Assembly (NCBI GenBank): GCA_035358815.1 | Contig: DAOPQC010000014.1 | Span: 17,265 to 81,264 of the forward strand | Reading direction: 5' to 3' | From: Thermoanaerobaculales bacterium | GTDB lineage: Bacteria; Acidobacteriota; Thermoanaerobaculia; Thermoanaerobaculales; Sulfomarinibacteraceae | DNA: 64,000 nt | Shown here: piece after piece, positions 44,652 through 54,465 of the stretch | Position numbering within the stretch: position 1 is the first letter of the stretch | How the letters are laid out: every line of letters begins with the position of its first letter | Notes under the pieces: model-generated | Told to the model about the DNA's origin: nothing | What the model saw: the letters and a program-made list of their open reading frames with translations, nothing else | Databases searched by the model: none | Made by a program: the position numbers and the translations under genes

Positions 44652-45047
44652 ATGTTCTGCACCAACCCCGACTGCCCCGACTTCCTCTCGACCGGCGCCC
44701 ACGGCGAGTTCGTCGACGGCGTGACCGCCTGCCCCTACTGCCGGCAGCCGCTCGCCGCGACGCTCGAGGACGGCGGGCCGCTCCCTGCCCTCGAGCCGGA
44801 CCCGTGGTCGGAGCCCGAGGCGGTGCTCGAAACCTCCGACCCGGCCGAGCTCGAGGTCGTCAAGTCGATCCTGACCGGCGCCGAGATCCCATTCCTGGTT
44901 CGCGGCCACGAGCAGTTCAAGGCGTTCCGGGGCGGCCACGCCGCGTTCCGCTTCAACCCGCAGGCCGGCGCCGTGGTCATCCTGGTCCCGGCCGAGCGCG
45001 CCGAGGAAGCACGGGCGCTGCTCACCGAGGTCGAGCCCACCGAGTGA
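44652..45047 (+). CDS. Zinc-ribbon and DUF2007-domain protein
   Basis: 131 aa. The N-terminus has four Cys in a ribbon-like array (FCTNPDCPDF ... ACPYCRQ). The C-terminal ~70 residues match the DUF2007 'putative signal transducing' domain (LETSDPAELEVVKSILTGAEIPFLV and VVILVPAERAEEARALL, in parts), a ferredoxin-like alpha/beta fold of unknown role. AGGAG lies 6 nt before the ATG. Small, soluble, cytoplasmic. Function unknown. Confidence 0.8.
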   Translation: MFCTNPDCPDFLSTGAHGEFVDGVTACPYCRQPLAATLEDGGPLPALEPDPWSEPEAVLETSDPAELEVVKSILTGAEIPFLVRGHEQFKAFRGGHAAFRFNPQAGAVVILVPAERAEEARALLTEVEPTE

Positions 45048-45212
45048 GCGGGCGCCTTCCCGGCGCCGCCCATCTTCCGAGCTGGCACTCTCCGACCCCG
45101 GCGCCCTGGGCATCGCAGGCGGGTGCCGGTTCGGTTGGGGCGGTCTTGGCGCGCCGTCCCTCCCGGGAGGCGCCGACCGCGGCGGGAACAGGCGCGGCCT
45201 CGACGCGGTTGT

Positions 45213-45227
45213 TGAGAGCAGTTCTCA
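45213..45227. promoter_or_regulatory. Short inverted repeat, possible operator
   Basis: TGAGA-N5-TCTCA (TGAGAGCAGTTCTCA), 43 nt before the ATG at 45270. A near copy (ttgagcgcagttctca) lies inside the start of the gene at 45284-45300. The two could be a tandem binding site or a small duplication. Confidence 0.25.
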
Positions 45228-45269
45228 GCACGGACCGCGAGCCGCGGCCTGCCGCCGAAGGAGGCACCG

Positions 45270-46904
45270 ATGTCCAGACTGTCATTGAGCGCAGTTCTCA
45301 TCATCCTCGTTTCGCTCGCCATGGCAGGCCTCGCGCCTGCCCAGACCATCGAGCTCGCGCCAATCATGGACGCCACCCTGTACGAGGACGCCGGGGGCGT
45401 CCTCGCCAACGGCTCCGGGTCGTACCTGTTCGTGGGGCGCACCGCGCAGCCTCTGACCCGTCGGGCACTGATCGCCTTCGACATCGCCGGCGCGATCCCG
45501 GCCGGCTCCACGATCATCACCGCCGAGCTGAAGATCGAGGTCTCGAAGGTCTCCGACCCCTCCGACCAGACGGTGTTCGTCCACCGGGTCACCGAGTCCT
45601 GGGGCGAGGGCGCGTCCGACGCGCCCGGCCAGGAAGGCTCGGGCGCCCCGGCCTCGCCGGGCGACGCGACGTGGATCCACCGCAGCTACCCGGCCGACCC
45701 GTGGACGACGGCCGGCGGCTCGTTCGTCCCGGCGGCCAGCGCGCAGCGCGCGATCGGCAGCATCGGCAGCTACTCCTTCAACTCCACGCCCCAGCTGGTC
45801 AGCGACGTCCAGGCCTGGCTCGACGACCCGTCCGGCAATTTCGGCTGGATCCTGCTCATGACCAGCACCACCAACGGCACGGCCAAGCGCTTCGACAGCC
45901 GCGAGAACGCCACCGCGAATGCCCGGCCCAAGCTGGAGATCCAGTACCAGGCCTCGACCCAGGCGCCGGTGGCCAACTTCTCGTGGAGCCCGCAGAGCCC
46001 CTCGGCGGGCCAGCCGGTTCAGTTCTCCGACATGTCGACCGGCAGCCCGACCGCCTGGGCCTGGGACTTCGGTGACGGCAGCGGGAGCTCGGCCGCGCAG
46101 AACCCGAGCTACACCTACGGCGTGGCCGGCACCTACAACGTCACCCTGGTCGCGACGAACGGCAACGGCAACGACACCGTCACCAAGCAGGTCATGGTCT
46201 CCTCCGGCGCCGCCCTCGACACCCTCTACTACCTGCCGGCCGCGGCCAAGTCCGCCGGGGCCCAGGGCTCCTTCTTCATCACCGACCTCGACATCCAGAA
46301 CGGTGACGCCAACACCGCCACCTACCAGCTCCTGTGGCTGCCTCGGGGCGCGGACAACTCCACGCCCGAGGCCTCCGCGTCCTTCAACCTCGCCGCCGGC
46401 GCCGCGGTCCGCTACTCCGACGTCCTCGGCGAGGTCTTCGGCTTCGACGACGGCGCGGTTGGCGCTCTGGCCATCGCGTCCGACAGCCGCGACCTGACGC
46501 TGATGAGCCGTACCTACAACTCTCCGCCGGCCGGCGGCACCTTCGGCCAGGCCATCCCCGGCTACCGGGGGGACCAGCTGATCGTGGAGGGCGAGCGGCG
46601 CCGGATCCTGTTCTTCACCGAGAACGGTGAGTTCCGGTCCAACCTCGGCCTGCTCAACGGCACCGACCAGCCGACCCGCGTCATGTGGGAGCGCTTCCTG
46701 CCGGACGGCTCCTCTCTCGGCACCGGCCAGGCCGACCTGCCGCCGTGGGGCAATGTCCAGCTCAACCGGATCTTCGCCGACTCGCAGCCCGTCCGGGCGG
46801 CCTACATCGAGGTCTGGACATCCACCACCGGCGGTGCCTTCGCGGCCTACGGCTCGGTGCTCGACAATGAGAGCTCGGACCCGACCACGGTGCTGCCGCA
46901 GTAG
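45270..46904 (+). CDS. Secreted DNRLRE/PKD-domain protein
   Basis: 544 aa. Signal peptide (LSAVLIILVSLAMAGLAPAQ), then a DNRLRE-type domain (residues ~25-225: DATLYEDAGGVLANGSGSYLFVG, RALIAFDIAGAIPAGSTI, AQRAIGSIGSYSFNST). A PKD domain follows (about 230-315: PVANFSWSPQSPSAGQPVQF, AWAWDFGDGSGSSAAQNPSYTY, GTYNVTLVATNGNG). The last ~225 residues are a beta-rich module with FITDLDIQNGD and RILFFTENGEFRSNLGLLN, seen in other Acidobacteria-type secreted proteins as I recall. GAAGGAGG lies before the ATG. A strong hairpin follows the stop. Confidence 0.87.
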   Translation: MSRLSLSAVLIILVSLAMAGLAPAQTIELAPIMDATLYEDAGGVLANGSGSYLFVGRTAQPLTRRALIAFDIAGAIPAGSTIITAELKIEVSKVSDPSDQTVFVHRVTESWGEGASDAPGQEGSGAPASPGDATWIHRSYPADPWTTAGGSFVPAASAQRAIGSIGSYSFNSTPQLVSDVQAWLDDPSGNFGWILLMTSTTNGTAKRFDSRENATANARPKLEIQYQASTQAPVANFSWSPQSPSAGQPVQFSDMSTGSPTAWAWDFGDGSGSSAAQNPSYTYGVAGTYNVTLVATNGNGNDTVTKQVMVSSGAALDTLYYLPAAAKSAGAQGSFFITDLDIQNGDANTATYQLLWLPRGADNSTPEASASFNLAAGAAVRYSDVLGEVFGFDDGAVGALAIASDSRDLTLMSRTYNSPPAGGTFGQAIPGYRGDQLIVEGERRRILFFTENGEFRSNLGLLNGTDQPTRVMWERFLPDGSSLGTGQADLPPWGNVQLNRIFADSQPVRAAYIEVWTSTTGGAFAAYGSVLDNESSDPTTVLPQ

Positions 46905-46932
46905 CCGACGCGACGCCGACCCTGATCCCACG

Positions 46933-46956
46933 CACGGCCGCCTCCGGGCGGCCGTG
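46933..46956. terminator. Bidirectional hairpin terminator
   Basis: Perfect 10-bp stem CACGGCCGCC/GGCGGCCGTG with a TCCG loop, followed by gctttg. It lies between two convergent genes (stops at 46904 and 46981), so it could serve both. Confidence 0.7.
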
Positions 46957-46980
46957 GCTTTGCCGTCCCGGGCCGATCGC

Positions 46981-49623
46981 TCACTTCGACAGCGCGGCGT
47001 CCCAGTTGAGCACCACCGTCAGCGGCGGCCTGGCCTGGCTCTCCAGCGGTGACAGCGTGAGGAAGCGCTCACCGTCGCCCGCCGCCAGGTAACGGTTGCG
47101 GTAGATCCCGGGGGTCAGCCGGGCTTCGAACAGCACCTCGGGCAGCGCGGCCGTGAAGGCATCGGCAGCATCGACCGCGACCGACACCAGGTTTTCCTCG
47201 CCGTCGAGGTAGAAGATCGTGCGGCCGTCGGCGCTCCACCACGGCTCGGCCCCGCCCGCGGTCGACACCTGCCAGCGGCCGCCTGCGCCCGGGAACTGCC
47301 GCACGTAGATCTCGAATCGCCCGGACTCGTCGGACTCGTAGGCGAGCCAGCGGCCGTCCGGCGAGAAGCAGGACCGGCCGTCGAGGAACGGCGTCGCCAC
47401 CACCGGGAAGGCGTCGCCCGAGCCGTCCATCGGCAGCGCCCAGATGTCCCACGAGGTGCCGGCGGCCTGCCTCATCACGACGATGAAGCGGCCATCCCGC
47501 GACCAGTCGCACGGGACCAGGTACCCGTCGGCCGTCAGCAGCGGCTGCTCCTCGCCCGCGCCCGAGGCGTCCTTGACGGAGATGGTGAAGGTGCCGGAGC
47601 GGATCGAGGCGAACGCGATGCGCGTGCCGTCGGGAGACCACAGCGGCGCAAAGTCGGAGCCCGGGTCGAAGGTGAAGCGGGACCTCGCGCCGCGCTCGAG
47701 GTCGTAGACCCAGACGTCCTCCTGCTGCCCCGACTGTCCCCATATGTCGACCGCGAGCCGCGATCCGTCCGGCGACAGACTCGACGCCCCGAACCGCGCC
47801 GGCTCACCCACCGCCCCGAGCTGCCGACCCGCCCGGTCCCGCCACACCGGCTGTCGGTCGACGAACGGCGACGTCCGATAGACCAGCGTCCCGTCACGGG
47901 ACGCCGAGAAGTCGGCCTGGCCGACGCTGCCCGCAATCACCTGGTCGGCCAGCGGCCGTGGCTCGCCGGTGAGCTCCCCGGCGTCCGCGTCGAACGGCTG
48001 GGCCACCAGCGTGCTCTCCCGGACGTACAGCAGGTACCCCGGCTCGACGTACTGGGCTCGCGAGTCCGACTCTCCCAGCACCGTCGGCGGCGAGCCGTCG
48101 AGGGCACCGCGCAGCGTCCGCAGTCTTCCCTCGGAGCCGAGTTCGATGTAGAGAAAGCGCTTGCCGTCGGGCAGGAACTCGGGCCACCCGACGTTGAGCG
48201 GACCCCCGTCGGAGCTCGCCGTGATCACGCCGCGTGGCGAGCCGCCGGCCGCGGCGACCGCGCGGATCGGGTCGGCGGCGCCGCCGTCGTAGAGGATCTG
48301 GCCGGCTGTGCTCCAGCTCCCGTCGGCGCCGCTGGGCGCGTCACAGATGGTCTGCGACGGCCCGCCCTCGACCGCGACCTTCTTGAGCCTTCCGCTTGCG
48401 AAGAAGGCGATGTGCCGGCTGTCCGGTGACCAGATCGGACGTCCAGCAGGGTTGTCGGTGCCGGCGAGCGGCTGCGCCTCGAGGCTGTCGAGCGCCCGCA
48501 GCCAGATCGCGGTCCTGCCGCTGGCATCGGTCGCCGCGAAGGCCACCATCCGGCCGTCGGGCGAGATCCGGGGCGAGCCGACCGAGGCGAGCTCCTCGGG
48601 TACGGCGATCTCGAACCGGACCTGGCGCGGCTCGGCGGGAGCGCGCAGCGCGAAGCCCACGCCGAGCACCGCCGCGGAAGCCGCTGCCACCACGGCGAGC
48701 GCCCAGGCGATCCGCTCCCGGCTCTTGCGCCGCGCCGCCACCGGCGCCGGCAGCCCGGTCGACGAGCCGCCCTCGGCGATCCACTCGAGCTGCAGCTTGA
48801 CGTCGTGCGCCGTCTGCCAGCGCGCCTCCGGGTCCTTGGCGAGGCAGGTCGCGATCACCCGGTCGAGGGCCGGCGGCGTCATCGGCGCGATCGTCGATGC
48901 GGGCTGGGGAGTGGAGTGCATGATGGCGCCGATCAGGCTCGCCGCGGATGCGGCCTGGAAGGCGCGCCGGCCGGTGGCCATCTCGAAGAGCACGGCGCCG
49001 AAGGCGTAGATGTCGGTGCGGGCGTCCGCCTCCCGGCCCTCGAGCTGCTCCGGCGCCATGTACTGGTAGGTGCCGACCAGGGTGCCGGCGGCGGTCAGCG
49101 GCTGGCTGAGAGTCGGCGACACGGTCGGGTCTCCGCCCTCGAGGACGACACCGGTCTTGGCGAGGCCGAAATCGAGCAGCTTGGCGCCGCCGCGGGTCAG
49201 CATGATGTTGCCGGGCTTGAGGTCGCGGTGGACGATGCCGGAGCGGTGCGCCTTCTCGAGGGCATCGGCGATCTGGACCGCGACCCTCAGCAGCTCGTCG
49301 ATGGGCAGCGGCCCCTTGCCGAGACGGCGGGCGAGCGACTCCCCCTCGAGGTACTCCATGACCAGGTAGTCGACCCCCTGGTCGCGGCCGATGTCGAAGA
49401 GGGCGCAGATGTTGGGGTGCGACAGGGTGGACACCGCCCGGGCCTCGCGCTCGAGCCGCTGCCGCAGCTCAGGGCTTCCCGCCAGGTGCTCGGGCAGCAC
49501 CTTGATCGCGACCGTGCGCTCGAGGCGGGTGTCGCGCGCCTTGTAGACCTCGCCCATGCCGCCGGCCCCGAGGGCTTCGAGGATCTCGTAGGGCCCCAGC
49601 CGCGCCCCCTTCGCCAGGGTCAT
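46981..49623 (-). CDS. Ser/Thr protein kinase with PD40/TolB-type propeller
   Basis: 880 aa. Cytoplasmic Hanks-type kinase (about 10-270): glycine loop LGAGGMGEVYKARD, catalytic Lys in VAIKVLPEH, HRDLKPGNIM, DFGLAKTG and an APE-like MAPEQ. One membrane helix at ~303-325 (IAWALAVVAAASAAVLGVGFAL) is followed by an outer domain of repeated PD40 motifs (SPDGRMVAFAATD, SPDSRHIAFFAS, SPDGTRIAFASI, SPDGRWLAYESD) that should form a beta-propeller sensor in the periplasm. This layout is common in Acidobacteriota. GGGAGGAG lies just before the ATG. Partner substrates unknown; the FHA-phosphatase at 29191 is a candidate. Confidence 0.95.
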   Translation of the reverse strand: MTLAKGARLGPYEILEALGAGGMGEVYKARDTRLERTVAIKVLPEHLAGSPELRQRLEREARAVSTLSHPNICALFDIGRDQGVDYLVMEYLEGESLARRLGKGPLPIDELLRVAVQIADALEKAHRSGIVHRDLKPGNIMLTRGGAKLLDFGLAKTGVVLEGGDPTVSPTLSQPLTAAGTLVGTYQYMAPEQLEGREADARTDIYAFGAVLFEMATGRRAFQAASAASLIGAIMHSTPQPASTIAPMTPPALDRVIATCLAKDPEARWQTAHDVKLQLEWIAEGGSSTGLPAPVAARRKSRERIAWALAVVAAASAAVLGVGFALRAPAEPRQVRFEIAVPEELASVGSPRISPDGRMVAFAATDASGRTAIWLRALDSLEAQPLAGTDNPAGRPIWSPDSRHIAFFASGRLKKVAVEGGPSQTICDAPSGADGSWSTAGQILYDGGAADPIRAVAAAGGSPRGVITASSDGGPLNVGWPEFLPDGKRFLYIELGSEGRLRTLRGALDGSPPTVLGESDSRAQYVEPGYLLYVRESTLVAQPFDADAGELTGEPRPLADQVIAGSVGQADFSASRDGTLVYRTSPFVDRQPVWRDRAGRQLGAVGEPARFGASSLSPDGSRLAVDIWGQSGQQEDVWVYDLERGARSRFTFDPGSDFAPLWSPDGTRIAFASIRSGTFTISVKDASGAGEEQPLLTADGYLVPCDWSRDGRFIVVMRQAAGTSWDIWALPMDGSGDAFPVVATPFLDGRSCFSPDGRWLAYESDESGRFEIYVRQFPGAGGRWQVSTAGGAEPWWSADGRTIFYLDGEENLVSVAVDAADAFTAALPEVLFEARLTPGIYRNRYLAAGDGERFLTLSPLESQARPPLTVVLNWDAALSK

Positions 49624-49945
49624 GGTCTCCTCCCGCGGTGCTCCGAGCGAACGACCCGCATGATTGGCTGTTCCGATGCTCTCAAGGTGGGCCTCATCGG
49701 CGCGGTTGTCAACAGGAAAGCCCGGGAATCGCGCGGGATGGCGTCGCGCTCACGGCAGGCCATCGGCCGGCTGCGATTCCGCCTCGAGCGGACTCCGCCG
49801 GCTGCTCGGGACCCCGAGGGGCCCCGCGGCCGGCGACGCCCACCCAGGTTGATCCTCGAGCGCGGGGGCGCAACCGGGCGTCGGGTCTATGATGCGCATG
49901 CTGCGGCGCCGGCCGCGGACGCGGGTCCGACAAGCGGGGGTCGAC
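49624..49945. other. 322-bp divergent intergenic region
   Basis: Lies between the kinase gene (leftward) and the M28 peptidase gene (rightward). A TATGAT box (49888-49893) 52 nt before the peptidase ATG may be its -10. No gene, repeat copy or clear operator is seen. Confidence 0.5.
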
Positions 49946-51658
49946 ATGGGCAATCTCATCCGAACGAAGCTGACCCGAGTCGCCGCGGTCCTCGGTGTGC
50001 TGGCGGCCATGATCGCCGGCGGCTGCCGCCAGCCGGAAACCGCACCCGAGGCTCGGGCGGTCGGCGTCACGCTCCCGGCGGGGGCGGCCGAGGCCGCCGA
50101 CACGATCGCGGCCGCGGACCTCCTGCGTGACGTGACCGAGCTGGCGAGCGACGCCATGGAAGGGCGGCTCCCCGGCAGCCCCGGCGACGCGCGCGCCCGC
50201 GCCTATCTCGCCGCGCGGCTCGGCGAGCTCGGTCTGGAGCCGGCGTTCGGTGCCGACGGCTGGGAGCAGCCGATCACCATGGTCGGCCTCACCTCACGGC
50301 TCCCGGAGGTCTGGTCGTTCCGCGCGCCCGGCGGGGGCGAGGTCGCCTTCCGGCTGGGCGATGAGTACACCGGCGCGAGCGGCGTCCAGCAGCCGCGGGT
50401 CAGCATCGAGGGCGCCGAGGTGGTGTTCGTCGGCTACGGCATCCAGGCCCCGGAGGAGGGGTGGGACGACTTCAAGGGCGCCGAGCTCGCCGGCAAGGTC
50501 CTGCTCATGCTCAACGACGACCCGGACTGGGACCCCGCGCTGTTCGCCGGCGCGCGCAAGCTCTCCTACGGCCGCTGGACCTACAAGTACGAGAGCGCCG
50601 CCCGCCAGGGCGCCGCGGCGGCGATCATCATCCACACCACCCCCTCGGCCGGCTACCCGTGGCAGGTGGTCCGCACCGGGTGGAGCGGCGAGCAGTTCGA
50701 GCTCGCGGCCGGCGGCGAGCCGCGGACCCTGCTCAAGTCCTGGCTGGCCGAGGACGCCGCCCGCCGCCTGGTCGCGCTCGCCGGCCACGATCTCGACGAG
50801 CTGGTGGCGTCGGCGCACTCGCCGGGCTTCGTCCCGGTCCCGCTCGGGGTCACGACCTCGTTGCGCTTCGCGGTCGAGATGCGCAAGACCGCCACCGCCA
50901 ATGTCGGCGGGCTGCTGCGGGGCAGCGACCCCGAGCTGGCCGGCGAGCTGGTGGTGGTCAGTGCCCACCACGATCACTTCGGCATCGGCGAGCCCGACGC
51001 CACCGGCGACGCCATCTACAACGGCGCCCTCGACAACGGCGTCGCGATGGCCCAGGAGCTCGGCGTGGCCCGCGCCTTCACCGCCCTCCCCGAGCCGCCG
51101 CGGCGCAGCGTCCTCTTCCTGTTCCCGGCGGCCGAGGAGCAGGGCATCCTCGGCTCGGCCTACTTCGTGGCGAGCGGCGCCTTCCCCCCCGGCCGGATCG
51201 CGGCCGACATCAACTTCGAGCTCGGCAACGTGTGGGGCCTCACCCGCGACGTGACCGTATTCGGCAAGGGCAAGTCCGAGCTCGACGACCTGCTCGCCGT
51301 CCTCGCCGCGGGCCAGGGCCGGGTGCTGGTCGAGGAGCCCGACGTGCGCGCCGGCTGGTTCTACCGCTCCGACCAGATCAGCTTCGCCCGCGCCGGCGTG
51401 CCGGCGATCTGGTTCAAGTCCGGCACCGACGTCATCGGCCGGCCGGCCGGCTGGGGCGAGCAGCAGCAGGCCGAGTGGATCGAGCGCCGCTACCACCAGC
51501 CGAGCGACCAGGTCGACCCCTCGTGGGACCTCGATGGTCTGGTCCAGGACGCCCGCCTGGCGTTCCAGCTCGCGGCCGTGGTGGCGACCCGCGACGCGAT
51601 GCCGGCCTGGGTCCCCGGCGACGAGTTCGAGGACGAGCGCCTGGCCTCCCTCCGCTAG
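49946..51658 (+). CDS. Lipoprotein M28-family metallopeptidase
   Basis: 570 aa. Lipobox MIAGGC after a short hydrophobic segment, so exported and lipid-anchored. A PA-like domain (about 100-310: GAEVVFVGYGIQAPEEGWDD, AAAAIIIHTTPSAGYPWQVV) is inserted before the catalytic M28 domain. Zinc ligands fit VVSAHHDHFGIG (His, near residue 341), NGALDNGVAMAQEL (Asp), FPAAEEQGILGS (Glu pair) and YHQPSDQVDPSW (His). Members act as aminopeptidases or glutaminyl cyclase-like enzymes. Start ATG 49946 gives the lipoprotein signal; GGGGG precedes it. Confidence 0.92.
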   Translation: MGNLIRTKLTRVAAVLGVLAAMIAGGCRQPETAPEARAVGVTLPAGAAEAADTIAAADLLRDVTELASDAMEGRLPGSPGDARARAYLAARLGELGLEPAFGADGWEQPITMVGLTSRLPEVWSFRAPGGGEVAFRLGDEYTGASGVQQPRVSIEGAEVVFVGYGIQAPEEGWDDFKGAELAGKVLLMLNDDPDWDPALFAGARKLSYGRWTYKYESAARQGAAAAIIIHTTPSAGYPWQVVRTGWSGEQFELAAGGEPRTLLKSWLAEDAARRLVALAGHDLDELVASAHSPGFVPVPLGVTTSLRFAVEMRKTATANVGGLLRGSDPELAGELVVVSAHHDHFGIGEPDATGDAIYNGALDNGVAMAQELGVARAFTALPEPPRRSVLFLFPAAEEQGILGSAYFVASGAFPPGRIAADINFELGNVWGLTRDVTVFGKGKSELDDLLAVLAAGQGRVLVEEPDVRAGWFYRSDQISFARAGVPAIWFKSGTDVIGRPAGWGEQQQAEWIERRYHQPSDQVDPSWDLDGLVQDARLAFQLAAVVATRDAMPAWVPGDEFEDERLASLR

Positions 51659-51924
51659 GAGTTGGTCTGTTGAGGTGCGTCGAGTAGGCGAGCGGGGTGT
51701 TCTCGGTGCGACCGAGGTGGGTGGTCGGTGCACTCAGCGGGCTCAGGCTCGGTCTGCAGGGAGGTGGGCTTCCAGCCTGCCTATCCGACCGTCCGCCGAC
51801 CACGTCGGCCCTGACACTCCCGCGCGCACTCCGTCCTTCTTGAAGGGCGAAGAAGGCCTGAGGAGCATCGTGCCGACGCCGCGCGGCACCTTGCCGGCCC
51901 CGTGGCGGCGTGCCGCGGCCAGCC

Positions 51925-52632
51925 CTACCGGGGGGCCGATGGCTGCCCGGCGGGCGTGATGATCGCCTCCAGGTGCGACCGCCAGCGCTGGTCGAAGATC
52001 GGCGCCAGCTCCGCCGCCAGCTCGGCGGCGTTGGGCTGGTCGAGGGTCTGCTGCGTCACCGTCGGGGGCTGAGCCGGGTGGGGGTCGTATGGGTAGAGCG
52101 GGCCGGCGGCGATCCTGAATGCACCCACGAAGACCGCCGATGACGGGGCGACCACGAACCGGATCGGCTCGGGGAGGGTGAGGTAGAAGTCCATGCCGCG
52201 AATGCTGTACGGCAGCTCCTTGATCACCAGCTCCCCGGGCACCAGGTCGGACGCCAGGATGACGAACCCCGGGCCCCGCTGACAGCCATTGGCGAGGAAG
52301 AGCGAGCCGTCGGGCCCGTCCGAGGTGTGGAGCGAGATGGGCCGCCGCCCGTCCGGGTAGCACGGCTCCTCCTCGAGGCCGGTCGCGGCGTCCCACTGCG
52401 CCCGCAGGGTCGTCTCGACGTAGGCGAAGGCGAACCCACGGTCGGCCGCCGACGGCTCGCGGTCGAAGATCCTCTTCATGTCCTGCCAGCAGACCGGCAG
52501 CTCCTCGGGCTTGTCCTTCTTGCCCTTCTTGCCTCCGGCGGCAAGCGGCAACGCCACGGCGGTCGCGACCGCGATCACCGCCATCACTCGCAGCGCGTGC
52601 CGCACCGGCGTCGGTCCAGGATGGCTCGTCAT
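51925..52632 (-). CDS. Hypothetical exported protein
   Basis: 235 aa, not recognised. An N-terminal signal sequence (HALRVMAVIAVATAVALPLAA) is followed by a basic GGKKGKKDK stretch and a mixed alpha/beta body with three Cys (PVCWQDM, EEPCYPDG, ANGCQRG). The C-terminus has TLDQPNAAELAAELAPIFDQRWR and ends in a Pro-rich tail. GGAGGAG lies upstream of the ATG. A 266-bp gene-free stretch separates it from the M28 gene. Divergent from the RNB ribonuclease gene. Confidence 0.7.
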   Translation of the reverse strand: MTSHPGPTPVRHALRVMAVIAVATAVALPLAAGGKKGKKDKPEELPVCWQDMKRIFDREPSAADRGFAFAYVETTLRAQWDAATGLEEEPCYPDGRRPISLHTSDGPDGSLFLANGCQRGPGFVILASDLVPGELVIKELPYSIRGMDFYLTLPEPIRFVVAPSSAVFVGAFRIAAGPLYPYDPHPAQPPTVTQQTLDQPNAAELAAELAPIFDQRWRSHLEAIITPAGQPSAPR

Positions 52633-52783
52633 CGTCGACTCCTCCTCCCCTCCTCGGACCTTCCCTCAGACCGCGAATGGGGAATCCAGGTTGCTATCTG
52701 GCTTGGGTCAACCCCGTCACTATGAGCCGGATTCCGCGCGCATGCAAGCGGCCCGGCCAGGGCGAACCGGCCGCCGGCGTTGC

Positions 52784-52789
52784 TATAGT
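52784..52789 (+). promoter_or_regulatory. Candidate extended -10 of a leaderless gene
   Basis: TATAGT preceded by TGC (extended -10) ends 6 nt before the ATG at 52796. Confidence 0.55.
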
Positions 52790-52795
52790 CGGCCC

Positions 52796-54280
52796 ATGAC
52801 GGCCGACGACCGCACCAATCGCGCCACCCTAAGACGGATCGCGCACCGGGCGATGCGCGAGCGCGGCCTCGAGCCCGACTTCTCGCCCGCGGCGATGGCC
52901 GAGCTCGCGAGGATGCCGGCGGCGCCCGCGCCCGCGGCCGGCGCCCGCGACCTGCGGCACCTCCCGTGGTGCTCGATCGACAACGACGACTCTCTCGACC
53001 TCGACCAGCTCACGGTAGCGCAGCCGCTGCCCGGCGGCGCAGCCCGGCTGCTGGTCGCGGTCGCCGACGTCGACGCCCTGGTGGCCAAGGGCTCGGCGGT
53101 CGACGATCACGCCCGCACCAACACGACCTCGGTCTACACCGCGGCCGAGATCTTCCCGATGCTGCCCGAGCGGCTGTCCACCGACCTCAGCTCGCTCGCC
53201 GACCGCCAGGACCGCCCGGCGGTCGTGGTCGAGATGACGATCAGCGAGGACGGCGGCCTGAACGGCGCCGGCCTCCACCGGGCCTTCGTCCACAACCACG
53301 CCAAGCTCGCCTACGACGCGGTCGCAGCCTGGCTCGAAGGCAGCGGCCCGATGCCGGCGGCGGTCGCCGCGGTCCCCGACCTCGAGGACAGCCTGCGGCT
53401 CCAGGATGCGATCGCGCAGCGGCTCAGGACCGCCCGCCACGAGCGCGGCGCCCTCGCCCTCAAGACCGTCGAGGCGCGCCCGGTGTTCGACGCCGACCGG
53501 ATCCAGGACCTCGCCGACGACGAGGACAACCGCGCCAAGGAGCTGATCGAGGACTTCATGATCGCCGCCAACGGCGTCACCGCCCGCTTCCTGGAGGACC
53601 GGGGCTTCCCCTCGCTGCGCCGGGTGGTGCGGACTCCCAAGCGCTGGGAGCGCATCGTCGAGCTGGCCGCGGAGGCCGGCGAGCGACTCCCCGCCACCCC
53701 CGACGCCCGCGCCCTCGCGGCCTTCCTGGCCAGGCGCCAGGCCGCCGACCGGCTCCGTTTCCCCGACCTATCGCTGTCGGTGGTCAAGCTGCTCGGCGCG
53801 GGCGAGTACGTCGTCGACGTGCCGGGGAGCTCGGCGCCCGGGCACTTCGGCCTGGCGGTCCGGGACTACACCCACTCGACCGCGCCCAACCGCCGTTTCC
53901 CGGACCTGATCACCCAGCGCCTGGTCAAGGCAGCCCTGGCCGGTGCGCGGCCGCCCTACGCCGGCGACGAGCTCGCCGCGCTCGCCACCCACTGCACGGT
54001 CCAGGAGGACGCCGCCAACAAGGTCGAGCGCCAGGTCGCCAAGTCCGCGGCGGCGCTGCTGCTCTCGTCGCGCGTCGGCGAGCAGTTCGACGGGATCGTC
54101 ACCGGCGCCGCGGCCAAGGGCACCTGGGTCCGCATCTTCAGGCCGCCCGTGGAGGGCAAGGTGGTCGAGGGCTTCGCCGGCCTCGACGTCGGGCGCCAGG
54201 TGCGGGTGCAGCTCGTCGGCACCGACGTCGAACGCGGCTTCATCGACTTCCGCCGCGTGGACGACCTCCCTCGCCGCTGA
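52796..54280 (+). CDS. RNB-domain exoribonuclease (RNase II/R family)
   Basis: 494 aa. The RNB catalytic signature LPWCSIDNDDSLDLDQLT (near residue 60) carries the Mg-binding Asp residues. Further family landmarks are LVAVADVDALV, VYTAAEIFPMLPERLSTDLSSL, KELIEDFMIAAN and RDYTHSTAPNRRFPDLITQRL. A C-terminal S1-like stretch (FDGIVTGAAAKGTWVRIF) follows. It lacks the N-terminal cold-shock domains of full-length RNase R, so it is a short form. Expected to degrade RNA 3' to 5'. TATAGT sits 6 nt before the ATG with no SD. Confidence 0.92.
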   Translation: MTADDRTNRATLRRIAHRAMRERGLEPDFSPAAMAELARMPAAPAPAAGARDLRHLPWCSIDNDDSLDLDQLTVAQPLPGGAARLLVAVADVDALVAKGSAVDDHARTNTTSVYTAAEIFPMLPERLSTDLSSLADRQDRPAVVVEMTISEDGGLNGAGLHRAFVHNHAKLAYDAVAAWLEGSGPMPAAVAAVPDLEDSLRLQDAIAQRLRTARHERGALALKTVEARPVFDADRIQDLADDEDNRAKELIEDFMIAANGVTARFLEDRGFPSLRRVVRTPKRWERIVELAAEAGERLPATPDARALAAFLARRQAADRLRFPDLSLSVVKLLGAGEYVVDVPGSSAPGHFGLAVRDYTHSTAPNRRFPDLITQRLVKAALAGARPPYAGDELAALATHCTVQEDAANKVERQVAKSAAALLLSSRVGEQFDGIVTGAAAKGTWVRIFRPPVEGKVVEGFAGLDVGRQVRVQLVGTDVERGFIDFRRVDDLPRR

Positions 54281-54465
54281 TCACGGCCCAGCGACCCGAC
54301 GCCCAGCAGAAGTCAGGGCGTGGACCCGGCATGCCCCTTCCCTGGCTGGCCATCACAGAGGAGAAGCGCTATGGTGTGTCGTGAGTCGGCGCGTCCCCGC
54401 AATCCGGCGAGGCCGCTCCGTCTTCCCAACCGATGGACTGAGCACCAACCAGGGAGGTTCGGCAC